Source of the DNA: an uncultured Alphaproteobacteria bacterium
GTDB taxonomy: Bacteria > Pseudomonadota > Alphaproteobacteria > Micavibrionales > Micavibrionaceae
Reading direction: 5' to 3'
Assembly (NCBI GenBank): GCA_946481075.1
Contig: CAMLMC010000001.1
Span: 248,001 to 312,000 of the forward strand
Length of the DNA stretch: 64,000 nucleotides
The position numbers were made by a program, and so were the translations under genes. Below are positions 54,487-63,751 of this stretch, in pieces (position 1 is the stretch's first letter; every line of letters begins with the position of its first letter). Below the pieces are notes generated by a model. It searched no databases, was not told where the DNA came from, and saw only the letters and a program-made list of their open reading frames with translations.

Positions 54487-54947
54487 GCCGGTGCGAACTT
54501 CGCCTGAAGTTTTTCGCCCCACTTCATTACCTGAATGATATCCGGTCCGTTTTTGACCAGTGCATCGATCGAATGGTTTTCGACGATAGGCAGTAGTTTT
54601 ACGTCCTGATGCAATCGTCCGGCATTGTTAAAAGTCCGTTCAAGATTAGCGGCAATTTCCAAAAGTTTTAACGGTGATATTGCTTTGAATTCCAGCAAGG
54701 GAAATTGCGCCCCGACATCTGGAAAAAGACATCCCTGGCCGATCATTTGCTCCCGAACAGTGCGGAAATGAAAAGTCATGATTTTCTTGTCGTGGAAAAC
54801 GAAGTAATCGGCCACGCCGTTGTTGTTGAAATGGAATTGTGCGAGGGTTTTGAGCCGATGCACGCTATGGGGGGCTGTGTTTTCGATTTTGACAGAAACG
54901 AACTTCGGATAGGCGGTGGTGTCGAAATTGGAAACGAGCTTAAGCAT
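54483..54947 (-). CDS. Orphan protein, paralogue of the upstream gene
   Basis: A 154-residue soluble protein that I do not recognise. It shares with the upstream 183-residue protein the start LKLVSNFDTTAYP (there LQLVKSFNPSAYP) and the core GVADYFVFHDKK..TFHFR (there GVDDYCMFEDGP..YLHFR). The C-terminal halves differ. It starts 4 bp after the paralogue's stop, with no ribosome-binding site, so it is probably translationally coupled to it. Its 3' end overlaps that of the carbonic anhydrase gene by 4 bases. Confidence 0.65.
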   Translation of the reverse strand: MLKLVSNFDTTAYPKFVSVKIENTAPHSVHRLKTLAQFHFNNNGVADYFVFHDKKIMTFHFRTVREQMIGQGCLFPDVGAQFPLLEFKAISPLKLLEIAANLERTFNNAGRLHQDVKLLPIVENHSIDALVKNGPDIIQVMKWGEKLQAKFAPA

Positions 54948-54951
54948 TTAT

Positions 54952-55503
54952 CTATATTGATGGACTTGCGATGGCCGCTCTGGGGTTGTCAAGGATTGTT
55001 GCAACGGTCATAAGATGCGCCAATGTGCGCTTGTCTGACGTCCATGCGCTAATTAGTTTGCGGTTGGGATCCATCGAAAAATGGACATCTTTATAAGTTG
55101 TGTCGCCATCAAATGTATCCTGAAAACGCTTCATTCGTTTTTTTATTTTTCGCGGAGAGTCATGGGGGCTGCATTCAAAAAATTCATCAATAGCATAGGA
55201 TGGACATGACGGGATAAAATGAACTGTTGCCAGATGGTATGAATAAATATCGCGGAAATGGAGATAGGTTTTCGGGCCGTCTTCGAACATGCAATAATCA
55301 TCGACACCCTCTTTGGCCAGATAGTTTCTAACCTCTTCGCGAAGGGCAATAGGGAAGTTTTGCATTTTGTACTCGGGGTAGAAAAAATTGTCTTTGTTCA
55401 GCTTATCCAGTTGATTGTTTTCAGGGTCTATCTCCGTTGCTAGAGTGATACGAAGCGGATAGGCCGAAGGATTGAACGATTTAACTAGCTGTAAATGACT
55501 CAT
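54952..55503 (-). CDS. Orphan protein, first of two tandem paralogues
   Basis: A 183-residue soluble protein with the shared blocks listed for its neighbour. In addition it has a FFYPEYKMQNFP stretch (about 41-52), a basic helix PRKIKKRMKRFQDTF near 125-139, and DVHFSMDPNRKLISAW in the second half. No family recognised. AAGGAAAA lies before the ATG and is part of a perfect inverted repeat. It follows phaC on the minus strand after 48 bp; a link to PHA is unproven. Confidence 0.65.
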   Translation of the reverse strand: MSHLQLVKSFNPSAYPLRITLATEIDPENNQLDKLNKDNFFYPEYKMQNFPIALREEVRNYLAKEGVDDYCMFEDGPKTYLHFRDIYSYHLATVHFIPSCPSYAIDEFFECSPHDSPRKIKKRMKRFQDTFDGDTTYKDVHFSMDPNRKLISAWTSDKRTLAHLMTVATILDNPRAAIASPSI

Positions 55504-55507
55504 TGTA

Positions 55508-55526
55508 ATTTTCCTTATAGGAAAAT
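55508..55526 (-). promoter_or_regulatory. Inverted repeat over the ribosome-binding site of the orphan pair
   Basis: ATTTTCC, five bases (TTATA) and GGAAAAT form perfect arms. On the minus strand one arm includes the AAGGAAAA ribosome-binding sequence. It could be an operator or an RNA hairpin limiting translation. Confidence 0.4.
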
Positions 55527-55551
55527 ATCTAAGCGAGTCCTTTTGATTACG

Positions 55552-57390
55552 TCAATCTACCTTTTTAAGGGCGTAGGAGCCGGGGGCCGGTTCCACAGGT
55601 GATTTTACGTCCCTAGCCGTGACCTTCGGCCCTGCATATCCTTCGATCCAGCCTTGCCAGTCGATCCACCAGCTGCCCTTGTTTTCTGCGGCATGGGACA
55701 GCCATTTTTCTGGGGATGGCGTGTTTTCACCGGAGGTCCAGTAACAATATTTGCCGGAGGCGGGGGGATTGACGACGCCCGCCACGTGGCCGGAGGCGGA
55801 GAGCGTGAATTTTTTGGGTCCCGTAAAGGCGGAATAGCCGGAATAGGTTGCCTTCCACGGCGCGATATGATCTTCGCGGGTGGAAAGGAAATAGGCGGGT
55901 GTGTCGATATCGCGCACGTCGATTTTGTCTCCTTCAATTTCCAAACCTTCCGGTTCTATCAGTTTGTTTTCCAGATACATTTTGCGCAAATAAAAGGAAT
56001 GCATCGCGCAGGGCATGTTCGTGGAATCTTCGTTCCAGTAGAGAAGGTCAAACGGGAACGGTTCCTTGCCCATCAGGTAATTGTTGATGACGAACGACCA
56101 GATCATGTCATTCGCGCGGAGCATCGCAAAGGTCTTTTGTAGATGGTTGCCGGAGAGGACGCCTTTTTCGGCCATTTCCTTTTCCATCGATTCAATCTGT
56201 TTTTTATCGGTGAAGAGCTTCAGCTCCCCGGCCTCCTTGAAGTCAATAAGCGTTGTCAGGAACGTTGCGGATTTGATTCTGTCCGCCATGCCTTTTGATT
56301 TCATCCAGGCGAGCGTGATCGTCAGCAGTGTACCGCCTATGCAATAACCGATGACGTTCGCCGCTTTTTCGCCCGTGATTTTTTCAATTTGCGAGAGGGC
56401 ATCGATAACACCTTCATGCATGTAATCTTCAAAACGTTTTTTCGCGTGTGAAGCGTCGGGATTGACCCATGAGACGATAAAGACCGTGTGCCCCTGATCG
56501 GTCAGCCATTTGACAAACGAGTTTTCGGGGCGCAGATCAAGAATGTAATATTTGTTGATCCAAGGCGGAATAATCAATAGCGGGGTTTTGAACGCCTTAT
56601 CGGTTGTGGGTTCATATTGAATCAATTGCATCAGGTCGTTTTGGTAGACGACGCCGCCTTTTGTCACGGCAAGATTTTTGCCCGGGCGGAAAGCCTGATA
56701 ATCCGTCACGCTGATTTTCACTTGGCCACCGCCACGTTCCATATCCTCGATCAGGTTTTCGAGGCCTTTTACAAGATTTTCACCGCCGGAGCGGATGGTT
56801 TCACGCAAAACATCGGGATTGGTTAGAAGGAAATTGGTCGGCGCCATGGCATCGGCGAACTGGCGTGTGTAAAAATCGAGTTTGTTGAGAACGTCTTCAT
56901 CCAGCCCTTCGGTTGTGCGCACGACATTCTGCATCCACTGGCTGGTCATCAGATAGGATTGTTTGATGAAGTCGAAAAGTACGTTTTCGTTCCATTCGTC
57001 GGAGCGGAAGCGTCGGTCGCCGGGGGCGGGTTTATAGACCGGATCTATTTTTTCGCCATGCATCTTGGCCAGCGCGTTATGCCATAGACCCGCCCATTGT
57101 TTCCAGTATTCCATCTGTAATTCGGCCAGGCGGCGCGGATTTGTCATCAGCACGGCCATAAAGGCGGTGATGCGTTCTTGCAATTCCACGAATGGCTCCA
57201 TCGAGGCTGTGTGTAATTCAGCCTTATGTTTTTCCATATAATCCTTGAGAAGCGGCAAGGAGCGATCCACAGCCGCCGCCAATGCCTGACCCAGCGCCAC
57301 GGGATCGATCGCTTTTTTGCTGGAATCGTTGTCAGAAGAGGGCGAATCGACGGGCTTTTTGGGCATGGGGGCGGCCATAGGATAAGGCAT
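55552..57390 (-). CDS. phaC: Class I polyhydroxyalkanoate synthase
   Basis: Polymerises (R)-3-hydroxyacyl-CoA to PHA on granules; 612 residues from the ATG at 57390 (or 608 from 57378). The catalytic triad fits Cys350 in GYCIGGT, Asp507 in TREDHIAPW and His535 in SGHVAGVVNPP. The N-terminal half has the WKQWAGLWHNAL and DRRFRSDEWNEN blocks typical of class I. The open frame continues upstream to 57774, but that part lacks family similarity and overlaps the divergent lipoprotein gene, so I exclude it. It uses monomer from PhaA and PhaB, encoded at 0.2-2.1 kb. Confidence 0.94.
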   Translation of the reverse strand: MPYPMAAPMPKKPVDSPSSDNDSSKKAIDPVALGQALAAAVDRSLPLLKDYMEKHKAELHTASMEPFVELQERITAFMAVLMTNPRRLAELQMEYWKQWAGLWHNALAKMHGEKIDPVYKPAPGDRRFRSDEWNENVLFDFIKQSYLMTSQWMQNVVRTTEGLDEDVLNKLDFYTRQFADAMAPTNFLLTNPDVLRETIRSGGENLVKGLENLIEDMERGGGQVKISVTDYQAFRPGKNLAVTKGGVVYQNDLMQLIQYEPTTDKAFKTPLLIIPPWINKYYILDLRPENSFVKWLTDQGHTVFIVSWVNPDASHAKKRFEDYMHEGVIDALSQIEKITGEKAANVIGYCIGGTLLTITLAWMKSKGMADRIKSATFLTTLIDFKEAGELKLFTDKKQIESMEKEMAEKGVLSGNHLQKTFAMLRANDMIWSFVINNYLMGKEPFPFDLLYWNEDSTNMPCAMHSFYLRKMYLENKLIEPEGLEIEGDKIDVRDIDTPAYFLSTREDHIAPWKATYSGYSAFTGPKKFTLSASGHVAGVVNPPASGKYCYWTSGENTPSPEKWLSHAAENKGSWWIDWQGWIEGYAGPKVTARDVKSPVEPAPGSYALKKVD

Positions 57391-57562
57391 TCGGATAAAT
57401 TGTGGAAAACAGACCAGAGAACTGGCGCTCACAATGACCCAAAAGCGAAGAAAAATCAATAAATTCAATAAGGCTGGGGAATGTTTCTGCGACAATATTG
57501 CAAGGCGGAAATTTTGGGGGCAGGATGGGGCAGATTTCCATTCGTACATAAAGGTTTTCAAA

Positions 57563-58393
57563 GTGTTCGTTTTTTTCCGGTTTGCCCTGTTCTTGTCCCT
57601 GATCCCGCTTGTGTCCGCCTGCGAGACTGTGGATGGCTGGATGGGTGGCAACGACCATGTAAAGGTCAATAATGCGGCCGCAAACGATGTCAAGATCGAA
57701 CCTGTCAGCCTGACACCGCCGAGTGCGCGTGGGCCGGCCCTTAGCGATGATGAATTACGCGGCCTCGCTTTCAAGACGGCCGGTGGTTCCGTCGAAGTGT
57801 ATGATATCGATGCGCCGGAAAGCGGGATGATTTCGATTGCGCCCGTTCAGAGCGTGCAAATGCCCGAAGGCATGGCGTATCCGACAGACCCCAGCGTGAC
57901 GGTGTTCCCGCTTGATGAAGGGTTTGGTGGGGCCAGCCATGGCAGCTATCCGGTCCCGCCTGTTCAACAGGGCGGCGGCATGACAGAAGCGCCGTTTACA
58001 ACTGCGCCGTTGGACGTAGGGGCCGATGGCAAACTGTCACCGCGCGCAGGGCAGGGTGTATCGCAGATTTATTTCAAGCACGGATCAGATCGCATTGGAT
58101 CGGGCGATGAAAGCGTTCTGCGCCAGACGGCGGAAGCGGCAAAGTTCGCCCCGGTTGATCGTATCCGCGTGGAGGGCCATGCCAGCACCAATGCGGGAAC
58201 CACCGACCCGATCAAGGCGCGTATCGTGAATCTGAAAGAATCCATGAACCGCGCCTATGCTGTATCCCGTACCCTGATTGAGGAGGGCGTGCCTGCCGAA
58301 AAAATCAAAACGATCGGTTATGGCGACACAGTTCCGGCCAGCGGGGAAGACCAGCAGCGCCGCGTCGACATTATCACTGCGCCGGGCAAATAA
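57563..58393 (+). CDS. OmpA-family lipoprotein
   Basis: A 276-residue outer-membrane lipoprotein. The GTG start at 57563, with AAAGG 8 bases before it, gives a short signal peptide with lipobox LVSAC; a frame start at 57434 would be too long. A Pro/Gly-rich periplasmic middle follows, then an OmpA peptidoglycan-binding domain at about 165-270 (IYFKHGSDRIGSGDE, RIRVEGHAST, RAYAVSRTLIEEGVP, QQRRVDIIT). It is divergent from phaC and precedes hom by 4 bp. Confidence 0.85.
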   Translation: MFVFFRFALFLSLIPLVSACETVDGWMGGNDHVKVNNAAANDVKIEPVSLTPPSARGPALSDDELRGLAFKTAGGSVEVYDIDAPESGMISIAPVQSVQMPEGMAYPTDPSVTVFPLDEGFGGASHGSYPVPPVQQGGGMTEAPFTTAPLDVGADGKLSPRAGQGVSQIYFKHGSDRIGSGDESVLRQTAEAAKFAPVDRIRVEGHASTNAGTTDPIKARIVNLKESMNRAYAVSRTLIEEGVPAEKIKTIGYGDTVPASGEDQQRRVDIITAPGK

Positions 58394-58397
58394 TATT

Positions 58398-59702
58398 ATG
58401 GCGGGAACGCTTCGCATCGGGATTGCAGGGCTAGGCACCGTCGGCGGCGGGGTCATTAAGATGCTCGAAGCGCACGGAGATGAGATTGCGCGCAAGGCCG
58501 GACGGCACATCGAGGTGGCGGCCGTCAATGCCCGCGATAAATTCAAACAACGAAGCGTCGATATTTCCAAATATCATTGGGTCAAGGATCCGCATGAAAT
58601 AGGAATGATGGATGGCATAGACGTCGTCGTTGAAACCATCGGCGGGGAAAAGGGCGTGGCAGCCAGTGTAATCGAGACCGCGATCCGCAACGGCAAACAT
58701 GTGGTGACCGCGAACAAGGCCTTGCTCGCCGCCCGCGGTTATGAACTTGCGGCGCTTGCCGAGGAACATGGCGTTACGCTCAATTTCGAAGCGGCGGTGG
58801 CGGGGGGTATTCCCATCATCAAGGCTCTGCGCGAGGGATTTGCCGGGAACCGGATCGAGAGTGTTTACGGCATCCTGAACGGCACCAGCAATTATATCCT
58901 GACCGAAATGCGCAACAGCGGCCGTAATTTCGGCGAAGTATTGCTAGAAGCGCAGGACAAAGGTTACGCCGAAGCAGACCCGACATTCGACATCGACGGG
59001 ATCGATGCCGCACATAAATTATCGATTCTCACTGCGCTGGCGTTTGGCGTGAAGGCCGATTTCGACAAGATCGATATCTCGGGTATTCGCAATATCACTA
59101 CGCAGGACATCGATTTTGCCAGGGAACTTGGTTATCGCATCAAACTACTCGGGATTGCGCGACGCGAGGGGGCGGCGATTGCGCAAAGCCTGGAACCTTG
59201 CCTTGTACCAACCGATTCCCCGATGGGAAGTGTTGAGGGCGTTTACAATGCCGTATTCGTCGAGGGTGATTTTGTCGGGCAGGCTTTGCTGGAAGGGCGC
59301 GGTGCGGGTGAAGGGCCCACGGCCTCCGCCGTTCTGTCGGACCTGATCGACCTTGCGCGCGGATCACATTTCCCTGCGTTCGGGGTGCCGGTAGAAGCCT
59401 TAAAGCCGCATAACCCGGTATCGCCGGAGGACATTATCAACGAGCAGTATATGCATCTGGTCGTGCTCGACCAGCCGGGCGTGATCGCCGATGTCGCGGC
59501 GATCCTGCGTGATTTTAACATTTCCATCGAAGCGATGTTACAGCGTGGCCGCGCGCCGGGACAGAATGTGTCCGTGGTGATCACGACCCACGATTGTTCC
59601 AAAGCGGCGATTGCCGCCGCGGCGCAGAAAATTGCGGGTTTAGAGGCCGTGAATGCGCCGCCGACCGTCCTGCGCATTGAACAATTCCGTTCAAGGGCGT
59701 AG
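58398..59702 (+). CDS. hom: Homoserine dehydrogenase
   Basis: Reduces aspartate semialdehyde to homoserine for threonine and methionine; 434 residues. The NAD(P) motif GIAGLGTVGGGV is at 8-19. VVTANKALLA (around 104), GGIPIIKALREG and the long GILNGTSNYILTEM signature follow, and the C-terminal ACT domain covers about 355-430 (LDQPGVIADVAAILRDFNISIEAMLQRG pattern). The ATG at 58398 is preferred over an in-frame start at 58278 inside the upstream gene. No Shine-Dalgarno is seen, so coupling to the OmpA gene is likely. Confidence 0.95.
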   Translation: MAGTLRIGIAGLGTVGGGVIKMLEAHGDEIARKAGRHIEVAAVNARDKFKQRSVDISKYHWVKDPHEIGMMDGIDVVVETIGGEKGVAASVIETAIRNGKHVVTANKALLAARGYELAALAEEHGVTLNFEAAVAGGIPIIKALREGFAGNRIESVYGILNGTSNYILTEMRNSGRNFGEVLLEAQDKGYAEADPTFDIDGIDAAHKLSILTALAFGVKADFDKIDISGIRNITTQDIDFARELGYRIKLLGIARREGAAIAQSLEPCLVPTDSPMGSVEGVYNAVFVEGDFVGQALLEGRGAGEGPTASAVLSDLIDLARGSHFPAFGVPVEALKPHNPVSPEDIINEQYMHLVVLDQPGVIADVAAILRDFNISIEAMLQRGRAPGQNVSVVITTHDCSKAAIAAAAQKIAGLEAVNAPPTVLRIEQFRSRA

Positions 59703-59735
59703 GATTTGAGAATCAGTTTTACGTGTAACCACTAG

Positions 59736-59784
59736 CCATCGACTCGGCCGAGCGCATGCGACGGATGATGGTGATGGCATTGAA
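59736..59784. repeat. Dispersed intergenic repeat, copy B
   Basis: About 49 bp after the hom stop that align with 18003-18050; shared words GAGCG, GCGACGGATGA and GATGG.ATT.AA. It lies between hom and recJ. Confidence 0.4.
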
Positions 59785-59793
59785 AAGAGAGTC

Positions 59794-61614
59794 ATGAGCA
59801 GCGATTTTTTAAATGTCGGCAAATCCTTGAAAGACTCCCGTTGGGTATTCCCCGCGGTGGAGCAGGATATCGTTGCCCGCATATCACAGCTTCACGGCCT
59901 GCCCGATTATATTGCCCGCATGCTTCATATTCGCGGCGTGGGGCCGGAGGATGTTGAAAGTTTCCTATACCCTACGCTGCGCAACCATTTCCCCGACCCT
60001 TTTTCAATGAAGGGGATGAAGGAATTTGCCGAAGATTTGGCGCAACGGATTATCGATGGCGAAACGATCGGCGTGCTTGCCGATTTCGATGTCGATGGCG
60101 GGACATCAGGTGCGATTATCGTTCGTTTCCTGCGCGCGTGCGGGATCGAGCCGCCGGTGTATATCCCGGACCGACTGAGCGAAGGATATGGGCCTAGCCG
60201 CGCGGCGCTTGAAAAACTAAAGGCGGATGGCGCCACTTACGTCATCATGTCGGATTGCGGCACCACGGCGTTCGAGGCCGTTGCGGCGGGGCGCGAAATG
60301 GGGTTGAGCATCGCCATTTTCGATCATCATGAAGCCGAAGACAATTTACCAGATGCCAACCATGTGATTAACCCGAAGCGCAAGGATTGCGCATCCGGTC
60401 TTGGTATGCTCGCCGCGTGCGGCGTGGCGTTTTTGTCCTGCGTGGCCGTGAACAATGTCCTGCGGCGTGAAAAATTCTTTGAGCGCAATGGGTGGCCCGA
60501 GGCGCCACTTAAAAGCTGGATCGACCTCGTCGCGCTTGGCACGGTTTGCGACATGGTGCCGATGACGGGCCCCAATCGTTTGTTCGTGCGGGCAGGATTT
60601 GCCCAAATGAGCCAGAAAAGCAATGCGGGTATTAAGGCGCTGTGTGAGGTTGCAGGCCTTGATTCGGCGCTGGAGCCGACGCATGCCGGGTTCGTGTTCG
60701 GCCCGCGCATCAATGCCGGAAGCCGCGTACATAAATCCGACCTTGGCATACGCCTTTTATCTACCGACGACATGGACGAGGCGCGGTCCATCGCCTTTGT
60801 TCTCGATGATTGCAACGAGCAGCGAAAAACTATTCAGTCCGAGATGATGAAGCAGGCGATCGCCAAGGTGGAGATGGAAGGATTAGACCAGTTTCCCGCC
60901 ATCGTCGTTGGTGATCCCGACTGGCATCCTGGTTTGTCAGGCCTTGTCGCAGGGCGTTTGAAGGAACGGTTTGGAAAGCCCGCCTTCGTGGTTACCTATG
61001 CCGAGAATATGCAAGGCGTTCTGGAGGGGCGCGGGTCGGGACGGTCGGTACCGGGTATCAGCATCGCATCCGCCCTGATCGATGCGCGCAACGACGGCAT
61101 CCTTGTCAAAGGCGGCGGGCACGCCATGGCGGGCGGATTTACCGTGATGCCGGATCGTCTTCCCGAATTCCGCGAATTTTTATACACCCATGTCGCCCGG
61201 CAGGGGGAGAATATGGATTTAACTCCTGAAACCGTGATCGACGGCATCGCTTCTATCCGCGGGGCGCAAACGCATTTTGTGAGGCTTTTGAGCGACCACA
61301 TAGGCCCCTTCGGTGTAGGCAATACGGAACCGCTTTTCGCGCTCGCCAATGTCAAGCTTGGCATGGTTGACGTTTTGAAAGAAAAACATATCCGTCTGCA
61401 AATGACCGATTGGGAAGGCGGGCGGCGTATGAAAGGCATGCTGTTCAACGGGGTTGGAACCGCGCTTGGAGATGCGCTTCTGAAGCAAACGCAGCGCACG
61501 TTTCATATCGCGGGGCAATTTCAGATCAATTCATGGATGGGCAATGAATCGGTTGAATTCCTTGTCTCTGACGCGGCATTTGCCGATGACGCTGCGATGA
61601 AGAGTGCGGCCTAA
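59794..61614 (+). CDS. recJ: Single-stranded-DNA-specific exonuclease RecJ
   Basis: 5'-3' exonuclease of the DHH superfamily used in RecF-pathway repair and mismatch repair; 606 residues. Motif I is ADFDVDGGTSG (96-106), motif III FDHHEA (176-181) and the DHHA1 block is KGGGHAMAGGF near 430-440. The common form of motif I is DYDVDG-A-TS; the extra Gly here is a minor variation. GAGAG precedes the ATG. It pairs functionally with RecO, encoded at 18.7 kb. Confidence 0.95.
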   Translation: MSSDFLNVGKSLKDSRWVFPAVEQDIVARISQLHGLPDYIARMLHIRGVGPEDVESFLYPTLRNHFPDPFSMKGMKEFAEDLAQRIIDGETIGVLADFDVDGGTSGAIIVRFLRACGIEPPVYIPDRLSEGYGPSRAALEKLKADGATYVIMSDCGTTAFEAVAAGREMGLSIAIFDHHEAEDNLPDANHVINPKRKDCASGLGMLAACGVAFLSCVAVNNVLRREKFFERNGWPEAPLKSWIDLVALGTVCDMVPMTGPNRLFVRAGFAQMSQKSNAGIKALCEVAGLDSALEPTHAGFVFGPRINAGSRVHKSDLGIRLLSTDDMDEARSIAFVLDDCNEQRKTIQSEMMKQAIAKVEMEGLDQFPAIVVGDPDWHPGLSGLVAGRLKERFGKPAFVVTYAENMQGVLEGRGSGRSVPGISIASALIDARNDGILVKGGGHAMAGGFTVMPDRLPEFREFLYTHVARQGENMDLTPETVIDGIASIRGAQTHFVRLLSDHIGPFGVGNTEPLFALANVKLGMVDVLKEKHIRLQMTDWEGGRRMKGMLFNGVGTALGDALLKQTQRTFHIAGQFQINSWMGNESVEFLVSDAAFADDAAMKSAA

Positions 61615-61620
61615 AGCCCG

Positions 61621-63177
61621 TTATTTTCCGATATCGTGAAGAAGCTCTTTGAGCTGGTTCAAATTCACCGGTTTAACAAGGTGATAATTGAATCCTGCCT
61701 CTAGAGCCTTTTGTTTGTCCTTTTCCTGTCCCCAGCCGGTTTGTGCGATAAAGGTGGTGTGTTCAAAACGCGGGTCCTTGCGCAGTTCACGACAAACGTC
61801 ATAACCACTGATATCCGGCAAGCCTATGTCGAGCAGCACGACGTCCGGTGCGGCCGAGCGGGCAATTTCAAGCGCATCCTTCCCGGTATGCGCGGTCATT
61901 TGTTTATGCCCAATCATTTCCAGCATCCAACCGATGGTTTGGGCGGAAGGAATGTTGTCATCAACGGTCAGAATCTTTAAAGGGGGATGCTCCCTCTTTT
62001 CATCACTCTTTGCACGCTCTGCGACTTTGGCCGGTGCGGCGGTAACAGGCAGGCGCACGATAAAAGTGCTGCCATGGCCGAGGCCGGGGCTTTCCACCGA
62101 TATGGTGCCGCCATGCATTTCCACGAGCCGTTTAACAAGAGCAAGGCCGATACCAAGCCCACCTTGCGATGTGGCAGAGCTGGGAGAGACCTGTGCGAAT
62201 AATTCGAAAACCTTCGGTAACATGTCTTCGTCTATTCCAAGGCCGTTGTCCGTAACCGAGACGACCGCATGCCCGTTTTCAAGCCGGAGCGAGAGGAAAA
62301 TTCGCCCGCCAGCAGGCGTGTATTTGACGGCGTTATTGATTAAATTTCCAAGAATTTGCGCTATGCGTGTCGGATCTGCGTCAATCCAGATATCCTCATC
62401 AGGTACAACCAGATTAAAACGGTGTCCTGCGGCCTCGATTTGCGGTGTAGCGGTTTCCACTGCCGAATGAATGGCGGATTGCGCTGTGATCACACTCCTG
62501 CGCAGATCGATTTTATTGTGTGTGATGCGTGAGACATCGAGGAGGTCATCGATCAGGCGGATCAGATGGTTGACCTGTCGGTCCATCATATCGAGGATAT
62601 TGGCGGCCTTTTCAGGATCAGGATTGCGACCGAGTATCTCTAATCCGTTCTTGATCGGCGCCAGGGGATTGCGCAGTTCATGCGCCAGCATCGCAATGAA
62701 TTGATCTTTTTGTATGTCAGCTTCGCGCAGCGCCTCTGATCGTTGCTCAAGCGCCACCATCTGGAGTTCGATCATCCGTTGCTGACGTCGCAGATTGTAA
62801 AAGACCTGTGCCTTGCTACGCAGGATATCCGGCTCGATTGGTTTTTGGATGAAATCGACTGCGCCTGTTTCATAGCCACGGAAACGGCGATTCCGGTCTA
62901 CGCTGCCTGCCGTCAGGAAGATGATTGGAACCTTGCTGGTTCGTTCGGACCCGCGCATCAGTTCCGCGAGCTCGAATCCGTCCATTTCAGGCATTTGGAC
63001 ATCAAGAAGGGCAAGGCCGATATCATGCTTTAACAACAGTTCAAGAGCCTCTGGTCCCGAATGTGCCTTGAGGATGTTGACGTCGTCATGACGCAGCAGC
63101 GCTTCAAGCGAGATGAGGTTTTCTTCAAGGTCGTCGACCAAAAGGAAATTCACGGGTTCAATATTTCTATAGGGCAT
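61621..63177 (-). CDS. Hybrid sensor histidine kinase (REC-HisKA-HATPase-REC)
   Basis: A 518-residue soluble kinase. The N-terminal receiver carries phospho-Asp59 (LLDVQMPEMDG). A coiled linker leads to the HisKA domain with His166 (AHELRNPLAP), then HATPase_c (NLINNAVKYTP, DNGLGID, GGLGIGLALVK), and a second receiver with Asp450 (LLDIGLPDISG). There is no membrane segment, so it is a cytosolic phosphorelay hub. Its start overlaps the end of cheB by 11 bases, tying it to chemosensory methylesterase activity. Confidence 0.93.
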   Translation of the reverse strand: MPYRNIEPVNFLLVDDLEENLISLEALLRHDDVNILKAHSGPEALELLLKHDIGLALLDVQMPEMDGFELAELMRGSERTSKVPIIFLTAGSVDRNRRFRGYETGAVDFIQKPIEPDILRSKAQVFYNLRRQQRMIELQMVALEQRSEALREADIQKDQFIAMLAHELRNPLAPIKNGLEILGRNPDPEKAANILDMMDRQVNHLIRLIDDLLDVSRITHNKIDLRRSVITAQSAIHSAVETATPQIEAAGHRFNLVVPDEDIWIDADPTRIAQILGNLINNAVKYTPAGGRIFLSLRLENGHAVVSVTDNGLGIDEDMLPKVFELFAQVSPSSATSQGGLGIGLALVKRLVEMHGGTISVESPGLGHGSTFIVRLPVTAAPAKVAERAKSDEKREHPPLKILTVDDNIPSAQTIGWMLEMIGHKQMTAHTGKDALEIARSAAPDVVLLDIGLPDISGYDVCRELRKDPRFEHTTFIAQTGWGQEKDKQKALEAGFNYHLVKPVNLNQLKELLHDIGK

Positions 63178-63751
63178 GGCCGGAATGTCCTTTCACAAGA
63201 TAGTCCGCTATCTGCGCAATCGAGAGGCACTGTGCGCGGGGATTAAGTTTCAGCGCCGCATCTGGCATGGCGGCGGAGAACGCGGTTTTCGGGTCCTGCA
63301 CAAGCATGGCACCACCGCAGGCGCCAATCTTTCTAAGTCCTTCGGCCCCGTCATTGTTGGCGCCGGTCAAGACAATACCAACAAGGCCATCGCCGAAAAC
63401 ATCGGCCGCCGTCTCAAACAAAACATCAATCGACGGGCGCGAATAATGGACAGGCATTTCAACGGAGAGCGAGAGCGTTTCGTGGTCTTCCACCAGCAAA
63501 TGGTAATCGGGCGGCGCAAAATAGACCGTGCCGGGCCTGATGGGTTCTTTATCTTCGGCCTCATACACCGGCAAGACGGATTTTTCTGCCATCAGCTCGG
63601 CAATTACGCTGTCCCGGTCGGGCGGCAGATGGATAACGACAAATACCGGCGGTGCATATCCGGCGGGCAGGCGCGGGAGCAGGGCCGAAAGCGCATCCAC
63701 GCCGCCTGCGGACGTACCGATAACCACAGCGTTGATCTGTTTTTCCGTCAT
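63167..63751 (-). CDS. cheB: CheB-type protein-glutamate methylesterase, receiver-less
   Basis: A 194-residue single-domain methylesterase. Catalytic Ser14 lies in GTSAGG, His41 in VIHLPP and Asp134 in TGANNDGAEG; the usual motif is GMGxDGA, so the loop differs slightly. The CheY-like receiver domain of classical CheB is absent. It overlaps cheR upstream by 4 bases and the hybrid kinase downstream by 11 bases, forming a cheR-cheB-kinase module of the kind found fused in CheB/CheR-PAS kinases. Confidence 0.9.
   Translation of the reverse strand: MTEKQINAVVIGTSAGGVDALSALLPRLPAGYAPPVFVVIHLPPDRDSVIAELMAEKSVLPVYEAEDKEPIRPGTVYFAPPDYHLLVEDHETLSLSVEMPVHYSRPSIDVLFETAADVFGDGLVGIVLTGANNDGAEGLRKIGACGGAMLVQDPKTAFSAAMPDAALKLNPRAQCLSIAQIADYLVKGHSGHAL

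Noticed and set aside
55778..55793. CACGTG in phaC as parS
   Set aside because: It encodes the conserved SGHVAG motif and the flanks do not match.
57434..57562. Earlier start for the OmpA lipoprotein
   Set aside because: It would put 43 polar and basic residues before the lipoprotein signal peptide; the GTG at 57563 has a ribosome-binding site.
57391..57774. Upstream extension of phaC to a 740-residue frame
   Set aside because: The extra 128 residues resemble no PhaC N-terminus and overlap the signal-peptide region of the divergent lipoprotein gene; the start at 57390 gives normal family length.
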